Position numbers and translations under genes: made by a program | Shown here: piece by piece, positions 1-11,512 of the stretch | Layout: every line of letters starts with the position of its first letter | Numbering within the stretch: the first letter of the stretch is position 1 | NCBI GenBank assembly: GCA_963822615.1 | Contig: CAWGIM010000007.1 | Location: forward strand, 1 to 64,000 | Origin: Trebonia sp963822615 | Lineage (GTDB): Bacteria; Actinomycetota; Actinomycetes; Streptosporangiales; Streptosporangiaceae | Direction: 5' to 3' | Length of the DNA stretch: 64,000 nt | Notes under the pieces: model-generated | What the model saw: only the letters and a program-made list of their open reading frames with translations | Database searches by the model: none | What the model was told of the DNA's origin: nothing

Positions 1-290
1 TAGTGGAGCACTGGCTATTCGGTTCACTTTCCTGACGCCGCTCGGTCAGTACGTCCTCCCCTCGGGGAGCGACGGAACGAGGGCTGGTAAACGGAGAGAG
101 CTCCGAGCACGCTGTTGGGTCCTGAGGAAGCAGTCGCTTCTTAGGGCTGATACCTCGCACGGCCAAGCCGAAAGGTCCCCTACCGGGACTGAGTACGTGC
201 GGACCGTCCGTATCTTGAGAACTGCACAGTGAACGCGAGCATCTAAAATTCCTGGCGAACCCATCATTGGTGGGTTCGTATGTGTAATTT
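1..290 (+). other. 16S-23S rRNA internal transcribed spacer (partial)
   Basis: The window opens inside the spacer between 16S (upstream, not present) and 23S rRNA. I find no tRNA cloverleaf in it. It contains a conserved-looking actinobacterial leader (CTTGAGAACTGCACAGTGAA around 213-232). Bases 224-238 are exactly complementary to 3382-3396 beyond the 3' end of 23S, forming a 15-bp processing stem of the kind cut by RNase III. The small reading frame on the opposite strand here is not a gene. Confidence 0.85.
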
Positions 291-291
291 A

Positions 292-3362
<3,071 letters not shown>

Positions 3363-3445
3363 AACCATAATTTTTCTTGCATCGCGTTCACTGTGCGGTT
3401 CCCGAGCTGCGGCCGGGAGCCTTCTAGGCTAAACAGCTCAATAGA

Positions 3446-3565
3446 GTTGCGGCGGCCATAGCGAGGGGGAAACACCCGGTCCCATTCCGAACCCGGAAGT
3501 TAAGCCCCTCAGCGCCGATGGTACTGCGAGGGAGGCCTCGCGGGAGAGCAGGACACCGCCGGAAC
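3446..3565 (+). rRNA. rrf: 5S ribosomal RNA
   Basis: About 120 bases with the actinobacterial 5S core CCCATTCCGAACCCGGAAG followed by CAGCGCCGATGGTACTGC. The terminal stem pairs GTTGCGGCGG at the 5' end with CCGCCGGAAC at the 3' end, with one mismatch. It follows 23S by about 80 bases in the usual order and is followed at once by a strong terminator, so it ends the rRNA operon. Confidence 0.96.
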
Positions 3566-3574
3566 ACCATTCAG

Positions 3575-3609
3575 AAAGGGACTGACCCCTACCGGGTCAG
3601 TCCCTTTTT
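3575..3609 (+). terminator. Rho-independent terminator of the rRNA operon
   Basis: A perfect 14-bp stem (AAAGGGACTGACCC, 3575-3588, pairing with the bases starting at 3594) with loop CTACC runs into a T tract ending at 3609. It lies 10 bases after 5S rRNA and is the clearest intrinsic terminator in the window. Confidence 0.95.
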
Positions 3610-3664
3610 GTGTTTACGGCTCGTGCGGCGTGCACGCTCGTGGTTTTTACCGCCTGCGCAGCGC

Positions 3665-5452
3665 CTACGGCTTCCTGGCAGCGCCGCACCACAGCGAGGA
3701 GCCACCGGGGGCGGAGGCCGGGAGGGTGTCCGCGTCCGGGTGCCAGTCGGCCGCGTAGACCAGCCGGCCCGGGGGAAGCAGCGGCAGCCCGGCGAACATC
3801 GACTCGACCGCCGCCCGCGACCGCAGGTGCAGTCCCTGTGCGGTGTCCGCGTAGACGGCGGCCGCCCGCTCCGCCTCCGGGTAGTGGTCCGCGGTCAGGT
3901 GCGAGATCACCAGGCAGCTACCAGGCGGCATCGCCGACATCAGGGCGGACACCAGGCCCCAGGGGTCGTCCGTGTCCGGCAGGAAGTGCAAGATCGCGAT
4001 CAGCAGCACCGCGACCGGCTGGCCGAAGTCGATGACGGCGCGGATCTGGTCGTCGAAGATGATCGACGCCGGGTCGCGCAGGTCGCGGTTGGCGATGATG
4101 GTCCCCGGCAGCGCGTTGAGCATGTCGCGCGCGTGGGCCAGCACCACCGGGTCATTGTCGACGTAGGCCACCCGGCTGTCCGGCGCTATCTGCCGGGTGA
4201 CCTCGTGGACGCTCTGCATTGTTGGCAGCCCGGTCCCGATGTCCAGGAACTGCCTGAAGCCGAGATCGCCCGCCAGGTACCGGACGGCCCGGCTCAGGAA
4301 CTGCCGGTTCTGCCGGACGGTGCCCCGCACCACGTCCTCGCCCAGCACCCCGAAGGTCCGCTCGGCGGCCGCCCGGTCGGCCGGGTAGTTGTCCTTGCCG
4401 CCCAGCATGTAGTCGTACATCCGGGCGACGTTGGGGATATCGGGCCGCAGCTCCGGGTAGTCCGGCGGGTGGTACGAGGGCGGGATGTAGGCGCTGGGCG
4501 GGGCCGGCGGTACCCAGGAGAAGCCGGCCGCGCTGCCCGCGCCCGGGCCATCGGTCGCGATGCCGTCCAGGGTGGACGGCGCGCCCAGGAACGGCTCCGG
4601 CTCGTCGGCCGGGTGTTCCAGGCTTCCCGGGCTCACCTTGCGCCCGACCCCGCACCAGAACAGCGAGCGCCCCGGATGGGCGGCGATATCGGGGTCGTCT
4701 TCCGGCTCGTCCGCCGCCCGCCGCCACTGCGGCGTCCACACCACCGAGCGGGGGCCCGTCAGCTCGTAGCCGGAGAAGAACCGCATCACGTCCGAGCGGT
4801 GCCTGCTGTGCAGGGTGGAGGTGGCGTTGGCGTACTCCTGGGCGGCGACGTCCGCCTGCGCGTAGCTGTCGGCGGTGAAGTGCGAGATGACCAGGCAGCT
4901 GCCTTCCGGCATGGGTTCCATCAGCGTCTTCACGATGCCAGCCGGGTCATCCGCGTCCGGGATGAAGTGCAGCACCGCGACCAGCAGCACCGCCACCGGC
5001 TGGCTGAGGTCGAGCAGCTCGTGCAGCTCCGGGTCGGTCAGGATGCCGGCCGGGTCGCGCAGGTCCCGTCCGATGATCGCGGTACGGTCGTTGCCGTGCA
5101 GCAGGTCACGGGAGTGCGCGAGCACGATCGGGTCGTGGTCGACGTAGACGACCCGGCTTTCCGGTGCGATCGCCTGTGCCACCTGGTGCACGCTGTTCAT
5201 CGTCGGCAGCCCGGTGCCGATATCGAGGAACTGCCTGATGTTCAGCTCCTGCGCCAGGTAGCGCACCACCCGCATAAGGAACTTACGGTTCTGGATAGCC
5301 GAAGTACGCACCACCCCGTTCGGCATGATCGCGATGATCCGTTCGGCTGCCTCCCGGTCGGCGGGATAGTTGTCCTTACCGCCGAGGTAGTAGTCGTACA
5401 TCCGTGCCGTGCTCGGGACATCCGGCCTGAAAGCATCCCCCGCCTGGGCCAT
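3665..5452 (-). CDS. Tandem two-domain SAM-dependent methyltransferase (Methyltransf_19 / DUF574)
   Basis: A 595-residue protein made of two similar halves, about residues 1-270 and 340-595, joined by a Pro-rich linker. Each half carries the family marks: ARMYDYYLGGKDNYPADR or ARMYDYMLGGKDNYPADR near its N-terminus, FLDIGTGLPTM (SAM-binding loop I), YVDHDP or YVDNDP (acidic residue after strand 2), RDLRDPA, and VISH. DUF574 proteins are abundant in actinomycetes, usually as a single domain of about 270 residues, and their substrates are mostly unknown. The start is an ATG with the divergent amine oxidase 216 bases away. The duplication is clear from the sequence; the reaction beyond SAM-dependent transfer is not known. 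Confidence 0.9.
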   Translation of the reverse strand: MAQAGDAFRPDVPSTARMYDYYLGGKDNYPADREAAERIIAIMPNGVVRTSAIQNRKFLMRVVRYLAQELNIRQFLDIGTGLPTMNSVHQVAQAIAPESRVVYVDHDPIVLAHSRDLLHGNDRTAIIGRDLRDPAGILTDPELHELLDLSQPVAVLLVAVLHFIPDADDPAGIVKTLMEPMPEGSCLVISHFTADSYAQADVAAQEYANATSTLHSRHRSDVMRFFSGYELTGPRSVVWTPQWRRAADEPEDDPDIAAHPGRSLFWCGVGRKVSPGSLEHPADEPEPFLGAPSTLDGIATDGPGAGSAAGFSWVPPAPPSAYIPPSYHPPDYPELRPDIPNVARMYDYMLGGKDNYPADRAAAERTFGVLGEDVVRGTVRQNRQFLSRAVRYLAGDLGFRQFLDIGTGLPTMQSVHEVTRQIAPDSRVAYVDNDPVVLAHARDMLNALPGTIIANRDLRDPASIIFDDQIRAVIDFGQPVAVLLIAILHFLPDTDDPWGLVSALMSAMPPGSCLVISHLTADHYPEAERAAAVYADTAQGLHLRSRAAVESMFAGLPLLPPGRLVYAADWHPDADTLPASAPGGSSLWCGAARKP

Positions 5453-5668
5453 GCCCTGATTCTGTCACCTAACGACCACGTTGTCAGGACTTCCCATCCC
5501 GGCCACATAGCGTCAGCCGGGTGATTTGCCATAATTTGCAATGGATGTGCTGGGGTGAATTCAATGTTTTCGATGGGGGCGGGCGGGGTGAAGCAGGTCC
5601 ACCCGGGCGGGTAATAATCGGCAGGACACCAACGGCCGGGACCAGCTGCCCGCCACCGGGAGGACCGC

Positions 5669-7576
5669 GTGACCCACCCACTGGACCCGCTGACCGCAGA
5701 CGAGATCCGCCAGGCGGCCGCGATCGTACGCCGTGACCGGGGGGTTGGCGACGGCTGGCGGTTCGCCTCGATCGAGCTGAAGGAACCAGGCAAGGCGGAC
5801 CTGGCGGAACTCGAAGCCGGGCCGCTGGTCCGGCGCGAAGCCCAGGTGGTCTGCTGGAACCGGGACGGCGGCCAGGCCTACCGGGCGACCGTCGCGCTGA
5901 CCGCGGACCAGGTCGCCGCCTGGGAGGAGCTGCCCGGGCAGCAGCCGAACATGACCGTCGACGAGTGGCACGAGTGCGATGAGATGGTCCGCGCTCACCC
6001 GGCCGTCATCGAGGCGCTGGCCCGGCGCGGCATCACCGACCGCACGCGGGTGCTGGCCGACATGTGGGCCTACGGCGCGGCCGTGGTCCCCGACCGCTAC
6101 GCCGGACGCCGGATCGGCTGGTGCGACGTGTGGTACCGGGGCAGTGAGCGGGGCAACCCGTACGCCCGGCACCTCACCGGGCTGCACCCGGTGGTCGACC
6201 TGAACACGATGGAGCTGCTCGAGCTGGAGGACGACGCGGCCGGCGGCGGCCACGATCGCGCGGGCCCCGGTCCCGAGACACATGGCGAGTACCTGCCCGA
6301 CCTGCTGCCGATGCGGCTGCGCGAGGTAGCGCCGCTGCGCATCAGCCAGCCCGACGGGGTGGGCTTCACCCTGGACGGCAACCAGCTCAGCTGGCAGAAC
6401 TGGCAGCTGAGGATCGGCTTCAACCACCGCGAGGGGCTGGTGCTGCACCAGGTCGGCTACCGCGACGGGACCCGGCTGCGGCCGGTCGCGCACCGGCTCT
6501 CGTTCGCCGAGATGGTGGTGCCCTACCGGGACCCGAGCCCGGACCACTACCGGCGGACCGCGTTCGACATCGGCGAGTGGGGCCTCGGCTTCATGACCAC
6601 GTCGCTCTCACTCGGCTGCGACTGCCTGGGCGAGATCTACTACCTGGACGCGGTGACGCACGACAGCCGGGGCGAGCCGCGGGTCATCGAGAACGCGATC
6701 TGCGTTCACGAAGAGGACAGCGGGGTGCTGTGGAAGCACGTGGACGACCGGGCCGGGGCCGAGGTACGGCGGGCCCGGCGGCTGGTCGTCTCCTTCCACG
6801 TCACCGTGGCCAACTACGAGTACCTGGTGTACTGGCGGTTCTACCAGGACGGAAGCATCGAGTGCGAGGTCCGGGCGACCGGCATCATGGTCACCTCGCA
6901 CACCGCCGCGGCCGGCAGCAGGCCGGCCAACGGGACCCTGGTCGACGCGGGCCTGTACGCGCCGTTCCACCAGCACTTCATCGTGGCCCGGCTCGACCTG
7001 GACATCGACGGCACCGCCAACACCGTCTACGCCACCGAGTCACGGGCGGCGGTGCTCGGCGGCGACGATCCCTACGGGCTCGGGCTGACCGTCGCCAGCA
7101 CCCCGCTGCGGACCGAGGCGGAGGGCAAGCAGGACTACGACTGGGCCACGCAGCGCGCCTGGAAGGTGGTGAACGACAACGTGACCAACGGCCTCGGCAC
7201 CCCGGTCGGCTACAAGCTGGTCCCCTCGGCGACGTTCCCGGCGCTGCTCGACCCGGCCTCCCCGGCCTTCCAGCGGGCCCAGGTCATCGGCCACACGCTG
7301 TGGGTCACCCCGTACCGGCCGGACGAGCGCTGGCCCTGCGGCGACTTCCCGGTCCAGGCCGCCGCCGACACCGGCCTGCCCGCCTGGACGGCGGCCGACC
7401 GGCCGATCGAGAACACCGACGTGGTGCTGTGGTACGTGTTCGGCCTGCACCACGTGACCCGGCCGGAGGACTGGCCGGTGATGCCGGCCGACATCGTCTC
7501 GTTCTGGCTCAAGCCGTTCGGCTTCTTCGACCGCAACCCGGCCCTCGACGTGCCGCCGAGCGAGCACCACTGCTAG
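5669..7576 (+). CDS. Copper-containing primary-amine oxidase
   Basis: A 635-residue protein of the copper/topaquinone amine oxidase family, which oxidises primary amines to aldehydes with release of ammonia and hydrogen peroxide. The active-site NYEY motif places the topaquinone precursor at Tyr383. The catalytic base is Asp300 in AFDIGEWG. Copper ligands are His434 and His436 (HQH) and a His at 594/595 in GLHHVTRPEDWP. The length and the C-terminal DWPVMP block fit a complete bacterial enzyme. It starts at a GTG preceded by a purine-rich GGGAGGA. It may feed aldehydes to the oxidoreductases nearby, but that is inference; the natural amine cannot be told from sequence. Confidence 0.95.
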   Translation: MTHPLDPLTADEIRQAAAIVRRDRGVGDGWRFASIELKEPGKADLAELEAGPLVRREAQVVCWNRDGGQAYRATVALTADQVAAWEELPGQQPNMTVDEWHECDEMVRAHPAVIEALARRGITDRTRVLADMWAYGAAVVPDRYAGRRIGWCDVWYRGSERGNPYARHLTGLHPVVDLNTMELLELEDDAAGGGHDRAGPGPETHGEYLPDLLPMRLREVAPLRISQPDGVGFTLDGNQLSWQNWQLRIGFNHREGLVLHQVGYRDGTRLRPVAHRLSFAEMVVPYRDPSPDHYRRTAFDIGEWGLGFMTTSLSLGCDCLGEIYYLDAVTHDSRGEPRVIENAICVHEEDSGVLWKHVDDRAGAEVRRARRLVVSFHVTVANYEYLVYWRFYQDGSIECEVRATGIMVTSHTAAAGSRPANGTLVDAGLYAPFHQHFIVARLDLDIDGTANTVYATESRAAVLGGDDPYGLGLTVASTPLRTEAEGKQDYDWATQRAWKVVNDNVTNGLGTPVGYKLVPSATFPALLDPASPAFQRAQVIGHTLWVTPYRPDERWPCGDFPVQAAADTGLPAWTAADRPIENTDVVLWYVFGLHHVTRPEDWPVMPADIVSFWLKPFGFFDRNPALDVPPSEHHC

Positions 7577-7608
7577 GGGCGTGGGGCCGGTACCAGGCGC
7601 GGCGCGCC

Positions 7609-8190
7609 TCAGGGGCGTGGGATCAGTTCCGCTAGCTCGCCGGGCGACAGCGACGGGGTGGCGCTGAGCGTGCCCGGCGCGCACAGGCCGACCAGGTGGA
7701 TGTCGAGGAACCGCTGCCAGGTGCCCGGCGCGACCCCGCCGGTCACCTCGGTCAGCCCGCGCATCGCCCAGATCAGCGCCATCACGTCGCCGTAGGTGAC
7801 GTCCTGGTTCAGCGTCCCCGCGGCCAGTGCGCGAGCGGTCAGCTGCTCCACCGCCGCGCGGATCTCGCGGGCCGCGGGCGCGTCCGCGCTCCGCTCGAGC
7901 AGCAGGTTGGCGTACCGGGCGTGCGCGGCGAACATCGCCCCAAGCCCGCGCATGAACTGCTCGAGGCCGGTCCCGCCGGGAGCCGCGAGCGCCTGCCGGG
8001 CGGCTTCCAGGCCCTCGGCCAGCGACAGCCGCAGCAGCTCGTCGATGAGCGCGTCCTTGTTGGCGAAGCGCCGGTACACGGTGCCGATGCCCACCCCGGC
8101 CCGGGCGGCGATCTCCTCCATGCTGGCGTCGGCGCCGCTTTCACCGAGCACCTCGCGGGCGGCGTCAAGGACCCGGTGGTAATTGCGCAC
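7609..8190 (-). CDS. TetR-family transcriptional regulator
   Basis: A 193-residue protein with the TetR N-terminal helix-turn-helix: VLDAAREVLGESG, then ASMEEIAARAGVGIGTVYRR and FANKDALIDELL. The C-terminal half is the variable ligand-binding/dimer domain. It lies 78 bases downstream of the MFS exporter gene on the same strand and is probably cotranscribed with it. The likely targets are the two 20-bp palindromes upstream of the exporter (9827-9846 and 9861-9880), which would make the pair self-regulating; this is inference. The GTG start used here is the only good start codon after the exporter stop. Confidence 0.9.
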   Translation of the reverse strand: MRNYHRVLDAAREVLGESGADASMEEIAARAGVGIGTVYRRFANKDALIDELLRLSLAEGLEAARQALAAPGGTGLEQFMRGLGAMFAAHARYANLLLERSADAPAAREIRAAVEQLTARALAAGTLNQDVTYGDVMALIWAMRGLTEVTGGVAPGTWQRFLDIHLVGLCAPGTLSATPSLSPGELAELIPRP

Positions 8191-8268
8191 CGCGTCCCGA
8201 CGGCCGCGGGCGGGCAGGCCGGCCCCCCGGCCGGGTCGCTCACCCCGGGCTTGCTCGCCACCGCCGCC

Positions 8269-9807
8269 TCACTCGCCCAGCTCGCTGGCGACCGTCTCCC
8301 CGGCGGCGCTCTCCGCGGTCATCGCGTCACCGGACATCGCCAGCGTGTCGACGGCGCCCTCGGTGACGGTGCCCGCGCCGACCGCCGCCTGGCTGGCTGT
8401 CCGCCGCCGTCCCGGGACCAGCAGGGCGGCCAGCACGGCCACCACCAGCACGCCCGCCATGATCGCGAACCCGGTGGTGTAGCCCGACTCCTTGGGCAGG
8501 CCCGACGGCTCCAGCTGCGCGGTGACGATGCTGGCCATCACGGCCGAGCCGATGCTGCCGCCGATCGTCCGGATGTTCGCGTTCATGCCGGTCGCCACGC
8601 TGGTCTGGCTGGCCGGGACCGCCCCCACCACCAGCGCCGTCATGGCCGAGAAGGCCAGCCCGAAGCCGATGCCGAGCAGGCCGGTGGCGACGTAGACCTC
8701 CCACTCCTGCGAGTGCGCGAAGGCGAACATCGCCATCGACCCGACGCCGACGGCAGCGCCCGCGACCACCAGCGACTTGCCGCCGAAGCGACGGGTGAGT
8801 GACCCGACGAACATGCCCACCACGAACATGGTGACCCCGGAGGGCAGCAGCATCAGGCCTGCCAGGGTGATGCTGGCGCCGAACCCGTAGCCGGCCGAGG
8901 TCGGCGTCTGGATGAACTCCGGCAGGAACGCGAACATCGCGTACAGGCCCATGCCGATCAGCAGCGCGACCAGGTTGTTGGTCCACACCCCGGGCAGCCG
9001 CATCATCTTCATGTCGATCAGCGGGGTGGTCGCCCGCAGCTCGGACCAGATCCACAGGGCGGCGACCACGATCGCCCCGGCCAGCATCCCGAGCACGGCG
9101 GGCGAGGCCCAGCCCCAGTCCGACGCCTCGCTCAGCGGCACCAGCAGCAGCACCAGCCAGCCCGACAGCAGCACCGCCGGCAGCCAGCTGATCGTTCCCC
9201 TGGTGCGGGATAGTGACTGCGGGATGAACAGGGTCGCGCCGACCGCGGCGACCGCGGTGATGATGGCCGGCAGCCAGAACAGCCAGCGCCAGCTGAGGGC
9301 GTTCACGATCGGGCCTGCCAGCACGATGCCGAGGCTGCCGCCCACCGCGGTCAGCGCGGCCAGGATGCCGACGGCGCCCGCCACCTTCTCGCCCGGGAAC
9401 TCATCGCGGATGATGCCGAACCCCAGCGGCAGCGTCCCGCCGCCCAGCCCCTGGATGACCCGGGCCACGATCATCACCGCGAGGTTGGGGGCGATCGCCG
9501 CCAGCACCGAGCCGACCATGAGGCCGAGCAGCGCGAGCACGAAGACCCACTTCTTGCCGTAGGTGTCACCGATCCGGCCCAGGATCGGGGTCATCACCGA
9601 GGCCGCCAGCAGGTAGGCCGTCAGCACCCAGGTCACCGCGCTCTGCGACGTGTGCAGTTCCGCCTGCACCGTGCTCAGCACCGGGATCACCATCGACTGC
9701 AGCAGCGAGAAGGCCCCGACGCCGATCGCCAGGATCCCGAACGTCACCTGGTAGTGCGGCCGCCGTGCGACCGCCGCTGTCCCGCCTCCCGGGCTTACCG
9801 CCACCAT
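8269..9807 (-). CDS. MFS drug-efflux transporter, DHA2 (14-TM) type
   Basis: A 512-residue membrane protein with about 14 hydrophobic segments. The DHA2 family signatures are present: WVLTAYLLAASVMTPILGRIGD (antiporter motif A region, residues about 60-80), VIQGLGGG, and the GGSLGIVLAGPIV motif C segment. It probably exports toxic organic compounds using the proton gradient. It is the first gene of a two-gene unit with the TetR regulator and faces the FMN oxidase gene across 101 bases that contain two palindromes. The ATG start is followed by a short Gly/Ala-rich cytoplasmic lead before TM1. The substrate is unknown. Confidence 0.92.
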   Translation of the reverse strand: MVAVSPGGGTAAVARRPHYQVTFGILAIGVGAFSLLQSMVIPVLSTVQAELHTSQSAVTWVLTAYLLAASVMTPILGRIGDTYGKKWVFVLALLGLMVGSVLAAIAPNLAVMIVARVIQGLGGGTLPLGFGIIRDEFPGEKVAGAVGILAALTAVGGSLGIVLAGPIVNALSWRWLFWLPAIITAVAAVGATLFIPQSLSRTRGTISWLPAVLLSGWLVLLLVPLSEASDWGWASPAVLGMLAGAIVVAALWIWSELRATTPLIDMKMMRLPGVWTNNLVALLIGMGLYAMFAFLPEFIQTPTSAGYGFGASITLAGLMLLPSGVTMFVVGMFVGSLTRRFGGKSLVVAGAAVGVGSMAMFAFAHSQEWEVYVATGLLGIGFGLAFSAMTALVVGAVPASQTSVATGMNANIRTIGGSIGSAVMASIVTAQLEPSGLPKESGYTTGFAIMAGVLVVAVLAALLVPGRRRTASQAAVGAGTVTEGAVDTLAMSGDAMTAESAAGETVASELGE

Positions 9808-9826
9808 GTACAGGCCCCTCCTCGTA

Positions 9827-9880
9827 AGCGGAATCCTAATTCCGGTAAGAGTGTACCAGTAGCGGAATGTGGATTCCGCT
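9827..9880. promoter_or_regulatory. Pair of TetR-type operator palindromes
   Basis: Two related 20-bp sites lie between the divergent exporter and oxidase genes. The second, 9861-9880, is a perfect AGCGGAAT-N4-ATTCCGCT. The first, 9827-9846, is AGCGGAAT-N4-ATTCCGGT with one end mismatch. Their centres are 34 bp apart, and 14 bases separate them. The arrangement is what a TetR dimer would bind, and the only TetR gene nearby is in the exporter operon. Binding is inferred. Confidence 0.75.
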
Positions 9881-9908
9881 ATGGCTGGTGCGGCGATAGG
9901 GTACCCAG

Positions 9909-10988
9909 ATGACCCTTTCCGCTGCTTATCCGCGCGATGGCGAGTTCGTCGCGCTGGAGGAGATCCGGGCGTCGGCGCTGAAGCACCTGCCGCCGGACGC
10001 GGCCGCCTACCTGGAAAGCGGCGCGGGCAGCGAGCAGACGCTGCGCGCCAACCGGGCGGCCTTCGCCCGCTGGGTGATCAGGCCGCGCCCGATGAGCGGG
10101 GTCAGTGACCCCAAGGTCAGCACCGAGTTCCTCGGCATCCCGCTGTCGGTCCCGGTGCTGACCGCCCCGTTCGGCGGCGACGCGCTGTTCGCGCAGGACG
10201 GGCAGCTGGCGGTGGCCCGGGCGAACGCCAAGGCGGGCACCGCGTCGATCGTCCCCGAGGTCGGCAGCTTCTCCTACGAGGAGGTCGCGGCGGCCGCCCC
10301 GGCCGCCGCGCGCATCGGCCAGCTGCACCCGTACGAGTCATTCGACGCGGTGGCGCGGCGCATCAAGGCGGCCCGCTACGACGCCCTCTGCGTCACCCTG
10401 GACGCCCCGGTGGTGGGCTTCCGGCCCAGGAACCGGATGGCCCGCTTCGCGCCCGACCACGCCATCTGGTCCGGCAACGTGCTGTCCGACGGATCGCCCA
10501 GCGTGGCCTCCGCCTACGCCGCCCAGAGCGGCCCCGGCTGGGACTGGGCGCGGCTGGCCGAGGCCACCGCCCGGCACCGGATGCCGTGGATCGCCAAGGG
10601 CATCCTTACCCCCGAGGCGGCCGAGGCCGCGCTCGGCGCGGGCGCGTCGGCCCTCCTGGTGTCCAACCACGGCGGCCGCCAGGTCGACCCCGCCCCGGCC
10701 AGCCTCGACGTCCTCCCGGAGATCGCCGCCCAGGTCAACGGCCGGGTCCCGGTGCTCCTGGACAGCGGCGTGCGCACCGGCGCCGACATCTTCCTGGCGC
10801 TGGCCCTGGGCGCCAGCGCCGTCGTCATCGGCCGTCTCGCCGCCTACGGCCTGGCCGCCGCGGGGGAGCACGGCGTGCGCCGCACCATCGAGCTGCTCGC
10901 CCAGGAGCTGCGCGTCCTGATGATCCTGGCGGGCGTGCCCGACGTCTCCGCGTTCACCCCGGCCCTGGTAGCCCCCCGGCTGGGCTAG
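9909..10988 (+). CDS. FMN-dependent alpha-hydroxy-acid oxidase/dehydrogenase
   Basis: A 359-residue TIM-barrel flavoenzyme of the glycolate oxidase / lactate dehydrogenase / mandelate dehydrogenase family. Evidence is VLTAPFGGDALF near the N-terminus, WIAKGILTPEAAEAAL (FMN-phosphate-binding Lys), catalytic His254 in SNHGGRQVD, and LLDSGVRTGADIFLALALGA with GRLAAYGL at the C-terminal FMN site. It would oxidise a 2-hydroxy acid to a 2-oxo acid. It is divergent from the MFS-TetR unit and shares its palindromes, so it may be under the same control. It is followed 11 bases later by the PPOX gene. The substrate is not identified. Confidence 0.92.
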   Translation: MTLSAAYPRDGEFVALEEIRASALKHLPPDAAAYLESGAGSEQTLRANRAAFARWVIRPRPMSGVSDPKVSTEFLGIPLSVPVLTAPFGGDALFAQDGQLAVARANAKAGTASIVPEVGSFSYEEVAAAAPAAARIGQLHPYESFDAVARRIKAARYDALCVTLDAPVVGFRPRNRMARFAPDHAIWSGNVLSDGSPSVASAYAAQSGPGWDWARLAEATARHRMPWIAKGILTPEAAEAALGAGASALLVSNHGGRQVDPAPASLDVLPEIAAQVNGRVPVLLDSGVRTGADIFLALALGASAVVIGRLAAYGLAAAGEHGVRRTIELLAQELRVLMILAGVPDVSAFTPALVAPRLG

Positions 10989-10999
10989 GGTAGGCGAGC

Positions 11000-11467
11000 G
11001 TGGCAAGGAAAATCGCGACCAGCACCGCGGTCAGCGCGGCTGAACTGACCGAGTTCATCAAGTCCAGGCACCACGCGGTCGTGATCACCACCCGCGCGGA
11101 CGGCGGCCCGCAGGCGTCGCCGGTCACCTGCGGGGTGGACGACGCGGGCCGGATCGTCATCGCGACCTACCCCGAGCGGGCCAAGACCCGCAACGCGCGC
11201 CGCGACCCGGAGCACGTCAGCGTGCTGTTCCTGTCCGACGACTTCAACGGCCCGTGGGTGCAGGTCGACGGCACGGCCGAGGTGCTCGACATCCCCGATG
11301 CGGTAGACGCCCTGGTCGACTACTACCGGGCGATCGCCGGCGAGCACCCCGACTGGGACGAGTACCGCACGGCCATGGTCGCCCAGGGCAAGTCGCTGCT
11401 GCGGGTCACCCCGGTCCGCTGGGGCCCGGTCGCCACCGGCGGCTTCCCCGCCCGGCTGGCCGGCTGA
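11000..11467 (+). CDS. PPOX-class F420/FMN-dependent oxidoreductase
   Basis: A 155-residue split-barrel protein of the pyridoxamine-5'-phosphate-oxidase-like superfamily. Visible marks are the N-terminal helix ELTEFIKSRHHAVVITTRADGGPQ, the beta segment ASPVTCGVDDAGRIVIAT, and KTRNARRDPEHVSVLFL with the basic residues that hold the flavin phosphate. Members of this family in actinobacteria usually bind F420, less often FMN or haem. It starts at a GTG 11 bases after the hydroxy-acid oxidase, so the two are probably cotranscribed. The substrate is unknown. Confidence 0.87.
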   Translation: MARKIATSTAVSAAELTEFIKSRHHAVVITTRADGGPQASPVTCGVDDAGRIVIATYPERAKTRNARRDPEHVSVLFLSDDFNGPWVQVDGTAEVLDIPDAVDALVDYYRAIAGEHPDWDEYRTAMVAQGKSLLRVTPVRWGPVATGGFPARLAG

Positions 11468-11512
11468 AGTACCGGAGGCGGGTGACGATTTCCGCCATCC
11501 TGACTCGTCACT

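Noticed and set aside
1..290. tRNA-Ile or tRNA-Ala in the rRNA spacer.
   Set aside because: No cloverleaf or T-arm consensus is visible.
3518..5524. 668-residue plus-strand frame opposite the methyltransferase.
   Set aside because: It is the GC-rich shadow of the methyltransferase gene and has Arg/Gly/His bias without domains; the minus strand has clear motifs.
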